A stretch of 64,000 nucleotides of DNA from an uncultured Phocaeicola sp. (lineage in GTDB: Bacteria; Bacteroidota; Bacteroidia; Bacteroidales; Bacteroidaceae). A model generated the notes under the pieces. The model ran no database searches and was not told the origin of the DNA. It saw only the letters and a list, made by a program, of their open reading frames with translations. The stretch's first letter is position 1. Each line of letters begins with the position of its first letter. Where the stretch lies: positions 5,682 to 69,681 of the forward strand of contig CAPAOL010000013.1 of assembly GCA_948579315.1 (NCBI GenBank). Reading direction: 5' to 3'. Of the stretch, positions 60,021-64,000 are shown in pieces. The translations under genes were made by a program, and so were the position numbers.

Positions 60021-61895
60021 ATGAGAAACTATTTTTTAGGTCTGTGTTTATTATTTGCTTTGTGTTTTACAGCATGCTCTCATTCGGATGATTCTGTTGA
60101 TGTGCTAATTATTGGTGGAGGTGCCAGTGGAGTGACTGCTGGTATTCAGTCTGCTCGAATGGGGGCTGCGACATTGATAGTAGAAGAAACAGAATGGCTG
60201 GGTGGAATGCTCACTTCTGCGGGCGTTAGTGCTGTTGATGGGAACTATGATTTACCGGCAGGCTTGTTTGGTGAATTTCGCGAACATTTGGCAGATTATT
60301 ATGGCGGACTTGATTCTCTAAAAACCGGTTGGGTGAGTTCAGTGTTATTTGAGCCTTCAGTTGGAAATAAAATTTTCCATGAAATGGTTGATGTAGAGAA
60401 AAATCTAAAAGTATGGCATAATGCTACCTTGGTAAAGTTGGAAAGAGAGAATAATGCTTGGATTGCTCAAATTCAGATGAAAGATAATGCAATTAAAAAG
60501 GTACGTGCTAAAGTGTTGATTGATGGTACTGAATTGGGTGATATAGCCAAGATGTGTGGCGTGAAATATGATGTCGGCATGGAAAGCCGTCATGATACTA
60601 AAGAAGATATCGCTCCGGAAGAGAAAAATAATATAGTTCAGGATATTACATACGTAGCAATCTTGAAAGATTATGGTAAAGATGTGAGTATTCCTTGTCC
60701 TGAAGGATATAATAAAGATGAATTTGCTTGTGCTTGTGCCAGTCACGTTTGTATCACGCCTAAAGAACCGGAACGTGTATGGTCTAAAGATATGATGATA
60801 ACTTATGGGAAACTTCCTAATAATAAATACATGATTAATTGGCCGATAGAAGGCAATGATTATTATGTAAACTTGATTGAAATGACCCGTGAGGAGCGTG
60901 AAGAAGCACTGAAATATGCAAAACATTATACGCTGTGTTTCGTTTATTTTCTGCAACATGAATTAGGCTTTAATACATTGGGCTTAGCTGATGATGAATA
61001 TCCTACAGCCGACAAATTACCATTTATTCCTTACCATAGAGAGTCTAGGAGAATCCATGGGCTAGTACGTTTTGATTTAAATCATGCTTGTGAACCGTTC
61101 AGGCAGTCTCAACCTCTTTATCGTACTTGTATTGCCGTGGGGAATTATCCTGTGGACCATCATCATACACGTTATCATGGATATGAAGAGTTGCCTAATC
61201 TTTATTTTCATCCGATACCGTCATACGGTTTACCTTTAGGAACTTTGATTCCGAAAGATGTTGAAGGATTGATTGTTGCTGAAAAATCAATATCGGTTTC
61301 TAATATAATTAATGGTACCACTCGTTTGCAGCCGATGGTTATGCAGATCGGGCAGGCAGCGGGAGCATTAGCAGCTCTTGCGGTGAAAGAAAATAAAAAT
61401 ATAAGAGAAGTATCTGTTCGGGAAGTACAAAATGCGATTTTGGATGGAAAAGGATATTTGTTGCCTTATTTAGACGTTGAGTTAGATCACCCAATGTTTA
61501 AGTCACTACAACGTATCGGCTCTACAGGTATATTAAAAGGTATAGGTAAAAGTGTTGACTGGTCAAATCAGATGTGGTTCAGAGCGGATACATTATTATT
61601 GGCAAATGAGTTGAAAGGATTGGGTGATGTTTATCCTTTTGTCGATAAGCAAATATTCGAAGGTAATAATACCATATCAATTCAGAAAGCTACAGAGTTA
61701 ATAAGAGAGATTGCAGAAAAAGAAGGTTTTGAGATGAAAGAGGGTAGGGTAGAAGAGATATGGAATGAATTTGAATTGAAAGACTTTGATATGAATCGAA
61801 ATATTTTGAGAAGTGAAATGGCAATTTTGATTGATCAGATATTAGATCCTTTCAATAATAAAAAAGTAGATATTACAGGACAATATATTCAATAG
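60021..61895 (+). CDS. FAD-dependent oxidoreductase, lipoprotein
   Basis: The ATG at 60021 is preferred because it gives a compact lipoprotein signal (MRNYFLGLCLLFALCFTAC); an ATG at 60000 is also open. The 624-residue protein has the FAD-binding VLIIGGGASGVTAGIQSARMGAATLIVEE and belongs to the FAD_oxidored (PF12831-like) type common in Bacteroidota sugar loci. A C-terminal region of about 150 residues may be a separate domain. Its substrate is unknown. It is first of a rightward operon with a DUF4434 protein and a sugar porter. Confidence 0.85.
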   Translation: MRNYFLGLCLLFALCFTACSHSDDSVDVLIIGGGASGVTAGIQSARMGAATLIVEETEWLGGMLTSAGVSAVDGNYDLPAGLFGEFREHLADYYGGLDSLKTGWVSSVLFEPSVGNKIFHEMVDVEKNLKVWHNATLVKLERENNAWIAQIQMKDNAIKKVRAKVLIDGTELGDIAKMCGVKYDVGMESRHDTKEDIAPEEKNNIVQDITYVAILKDYGKDVSIPCPEGYNKDEFACACASHVCITPKEPERVWSKDMMITYGKLPNNKYMINWPIEGNDYYVNLIEMTREEREEALKYAKHYTLCFVYFLQHELGFNTLGLADDEYPTADKLPFIPYHRESRRIHGLVRFDLNHACEPFRQSQPLYRTCIAVGNYPVDHHHTRYHGYEELPNLYFHPIPSYGLPLGTLIPKDVEGLIVAEKSISVSNIINGTTRLQPMVMQIGQAAGALAALAVKENKNIREVSVREVQNAILDGKGYLLPYLDVELDHPMFKSLQRIGSTGILKGIGKSVDWSNQMWFRADTLLLANELKGLGDVYPFVDKQIFEGNNTISIQKATELIREIAEKEGFEMKEGRVEEIWNEFELKDFDMNRNILRSEMAILIDQILDPFNNKKVDITGQYIQ

Positions 61896-61939
61896 GTAAT
61901 AATAATATAAGTGTTAACTGCTGTTTTAATTAAACTAAT

Positions 61940-63037
61940 ATGAAAACATTAGATCGTAGAGATTTTCTAAAAAAAGCCACATTGGCTAGCGCATCGGCTT
62001 TGACTGTACCAACTTTATTTGAATCTTGTACTTCAAAAGTTAGCGCTAGTACGGTAATGGCAACTGATGATTTAGAAAGTAAACTTATTGTTCCTAAAAA
62101 CAATGGTTTGAAAATTACCGGAACTTTTTTGGATGAAATATCACATGATATTCCACATCAGAACTGGGGTGAGAAAGAATGGGACTTGGATTTTCAGCAC
62201 ATGAAAAATATAGGAATTGATACGGTAATAATGATCCGTTCTGGTTATCGTAAGTTTGTCACTTTTCCTTCTCCTTATTTATTGAAGAAAGGTTGTTATA
62301 TGCCTTCCGTTGACTTAGTGGATATGTTTTTACGTTTAGCTGAAAAGTATGGAATGAAATTCTATTTTGGACTATACGATTCGGGTAAATACTGGGACAC
62401 AGGAGATATGACCTGGGAAGTGGAAGATAACAAATATGTAATTGATGAAGTTTGGGAAAATTATGGTTCCAAGTATAAAAGTTTTGGAGGATGGTATATC
62501 AGTGGTGAAATAAGCCGGGCAACGAAAGGAGCGATTGGTGCTTTCCATGCATTAGGAAAACAATGTAAGGATATATCTAATGGATTACCGACTTTTATAT
62601 CGCCTTGGATTGATGGAAAAAAAGCAATCATGGGAACGACAAAAATGACTAAAGAAGATGCCGTTTCTGTACAACAACACGAAAAAGAATGGGATGAAAT
62701 TTTTGATGGAATTCATGATGTGGTAGATGCATGTGCATTTCAAGATGGGCATATTGATTATGACGAATTGGATGCGTTCTTTTCTGTCAATAAAAAATTA
62801 GCAGACAAGTATGGTATGCAATGTTGGACAAATGCCGAATCTTTTGACCGTGATATGCCAATTCGTTTTCTACCCATTAAGTTTGATAAACTTCGGATGA
62901 AGTTGGAAGCAGCCAAACGTGCCGGATATGATAAGGCTATTACTTTTGAATTTTCTCATTTTATGAGTCCGCAATCAGCCTATCTGCAAGCAGGTCATTT
63001 ATATGACAGATATAAAGAATATTTTGAAATAAAATAA
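61940..63037 (+). CDS. DUF4434 protein with twin-arginine-like leader
   Basis: The 365 residues begin with a leader containing RRDFLKKATLASASALTVPTLFESC, which looks like a twin-arginine signal followed by a lipobox-like cysteine. The body is a TIM-barrel-like DUF4434 domain (GTFLDEISHDIPHQNWGEKEWDLDFQHMKNIGIDTVIM, GGWYISGEISRA). Such proteins resemble glycoside hydrolases but have no proven activity. It is 44 bases after the oxidoreductase gene. Confidence 0.85.
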   Translation: MKTLDRRDFLKKATLASASALTVPTLFESCTSKVSASTVMATDDLESKLIVPKNNGLKITGTFLDEISHDIPHQNWGEKEWDLDFQHMKNIGIDTVIMIRSGYRKFVTFPSPYLLKKGCYMPSVDLVDMFLRLAEKYGMKFYFGLYDSGKYWDTGDMTWEVEDNKYVIDEVWENYGSKYKSFGGWYISGEISRATKGAIGAFHALGKQCKDISNGLPTFISPWIDGKKAIMGTTKMTKEDAVSVQQHEKEWDEIFDGIHDVVDACAFQDGHIDYDELDAFFSVNKKLADKYGMQCWTNAESFDRDMPIRFLPIKFDKLRMKLEAAKRAGYDKAITFEFSHFMSPQSAYLQAGHLYDRYKEYFEIK

Positions 63038-63042
63038 ATGTT

Positions 63043-64000
63043 ATGAAGTCTACAATCAATTTTGGTTATCTTATATTCCTTTCTGTTGTGGCAGCATTGG
63101 GAGGCTTTTTGTTCGGATATGATACCGCAGTTATATCGGGAACAATTGCTCAAGTGACTCAACTTTTTCAATTAGATGCACTACAACAGGGATGGTATGT
63201 AGGATGTGCTTTAGTAGGCTCTATCGTAGGTGTTCTTTTTGCTGGAATCTTAAGCGATAAGTTAGGAAGAAAACTTACGATGGTTATATCAGCTGTGTTG
63301 TTTTCTACATCAGCTCTAGGATGTGCTCTATCAGCCGATTTTACCCAATTGGTAGTTTATCGGATTATAGGTGGGGTAGGAATAGGGGTTGTGTCCATTG
63401 TTTCTCCTCTTTATATATCAGAACTAGCTGTAGCGCAGTATAGAGGACGTTTGGTGTCATTGTATCAGTTGGCTGTAACCGTTGGTTTTTTGGGAGCTTA
63501 TTTAGTTAACTATCAATTATTGGCATGGGCGGAGAGTGGTACGCAATTAAGTGTGGATTGGTTGAATAGAATATTTATAACTGAAGTATGGAGAGGCATG
63601 TTGGGTATGGAAACATTGCCGGCAATCTTATTCTTCATTATCATATTTTTTATTCCGGAAAGTCCCCGCTGGTTAATCGTACGTGGAAAGGAATTGAAAG
63701 CTGTAAATATATTAGAGAAAATATATAATTCGATTACAGAAGCGAAAAGTCAATTAAATGAAACGAAATCTGTACTGACCTCTGAAACAAAATCGGAATG
63801 GTCTTTATTGATGAAGCCTGGAATCTTCAAAGCTGTTATTATCGGTGTGTGTATTGCGATTTTAGGACAGTTTATGGGTGTGAACGCAGTACTTTATTAT
63901 GGCCCTTCTATCTTTGAAAACGCCGGATTTTCCGGCGGCACTTCTCTATTTTACCAAGTTCTGGTAGGACTAGTCAATACTCTGACCACCGTTCTGGCTC
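63043..64000 (+). CDS. MFS sugar porter, N-terminal part
   Basis: The frame opens at ATG 63043, five bases after the DUF4434 stop, and stays open to the window end (about 319 residues). It shows sugar-porter motifs: GGFLFGYDTAVISG, LSDKLGRK, YRIIGGVGIGVVSIVSPLYISELA, the loop FIPESPRWLIVRGK and GQFMGVNAVLYYGP. It resembles XylE-type xylose:proton symporters. The substrate is unknown. Confidence 0.92.
   Translation, partial: MKSTINFGYLIFLSVVAALGGFLFGYDTAVISGTIAQVTQLFQLDALQQGWYVGCALVGSIVGVLFAGILSDKLGRKLTMVISAVLFSTSALGCALSADFTQLVVYRIIGGVGIGVVSIVSPLYISELAVAQYRGRLVSLYQLAVTVGFLGAYLVNYQLLAWAESGTQLSVDWLNRIFITEVWRGMLGMETLPAILFFIIIFFIPESPRWLIVRGKELKAVNILEKIYNSITEAKSQLNETKSVLTSETKSEWSLLMKPGIFKAVIIGVCIAILGQFMGVNAVLYYGPSIFENAGFSGGTSLFYQVLVGLVNTLTTVLA

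Overview
This window is a stretch of Bacteroides chromosome, most like the B. thetaiotaomicron / B. ovatus group. Three lines of evidence support this. Most gene clusters and single genes are preceded by the Bacteroidota sigma-factor -7 word TAnnTTTG(C). The gene families are typical of the genus (GH51 and GH127 arabinosidases, a Nudix-type AraR, DUF6078, PCMD, EFR1 ferredoxin). The order rplT followed by a Bacteroidales-1/6S-type RNA is a Bacteroidales signature. No rRNA, phage, insertion sequence or CRISPR array is visible.

Layout. 1-4.6 kb: the end of a TonB-plug surface protein, a DUF6078 gene with a damaged or unusual start, a pfam09820-type AAA ATPase/nuclease and a DUF456 membrane protein. 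4.8-21.6 kb: the L-arabinose locus. Ten genes read leftward: galM-type epimerase, SSS transporter, araR, araD, araA, araB, GH127, GH51, tkt, rpiB. A second GH51 reads rightward from a shared operator-rich region. Together they release arabinose from glycans, import it, convert it to D-xylulose-5-P and feed the pentose phosphate pathway. 21.7-23.5 kb: a compact three-gene cassette (GHKL ATPase, STAS-like protein, PIN nuclease) that I do not recognise as a named system; I read it as a candidate partner-switch controlled nuclease. 23.7-28.6 kb: the galactose operon galM-galP-galK, and manA. 28.6-29.0 kb: repeats only. 29.0-31.5 kb: a YtxH/holin-like envelope cluster, an SDR and a SPOR lipoprotein. 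31.7-39.4 kb: a PAPS-making and sulfonation cluster (cysQ, SLC13 permease, cysC, cysD, cysN, sulfotransferase, PCMD protein). 39.7-47.8 kb: OmpA, RuvX, Def, a TPR protein, thrS-infC-rpmI-rplT and the 6S-like RNA. 47.8-58.1 kb: EFR1 ferredoxin, xpt, the phenylacetate-CoA ligase/indolepyruvate oxidoreductase operon, mltG, a secreted nuclease, queH and a DUF3352-like protein. 58.2-64.0 kb: tRNA-Thr(CGT), a ROK repressor and a divergent FAD-oxidoreductase / DUF4434 / sugar-porter operon that runs off the end.

Most unusual structure. Three intergenic regions (1.4, 28.65 and 54.15 kb) each carry about four short palindromes in tandem with a 22-23 bp period. Their sequences are unrelated but their architecture is the same. 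A further long inverted-repeat element with alternating purine-pyrimidine stretches lies at 28.73-28.97 kb, and a hairpin repeat has landed in frame inside the araR coding sequence.
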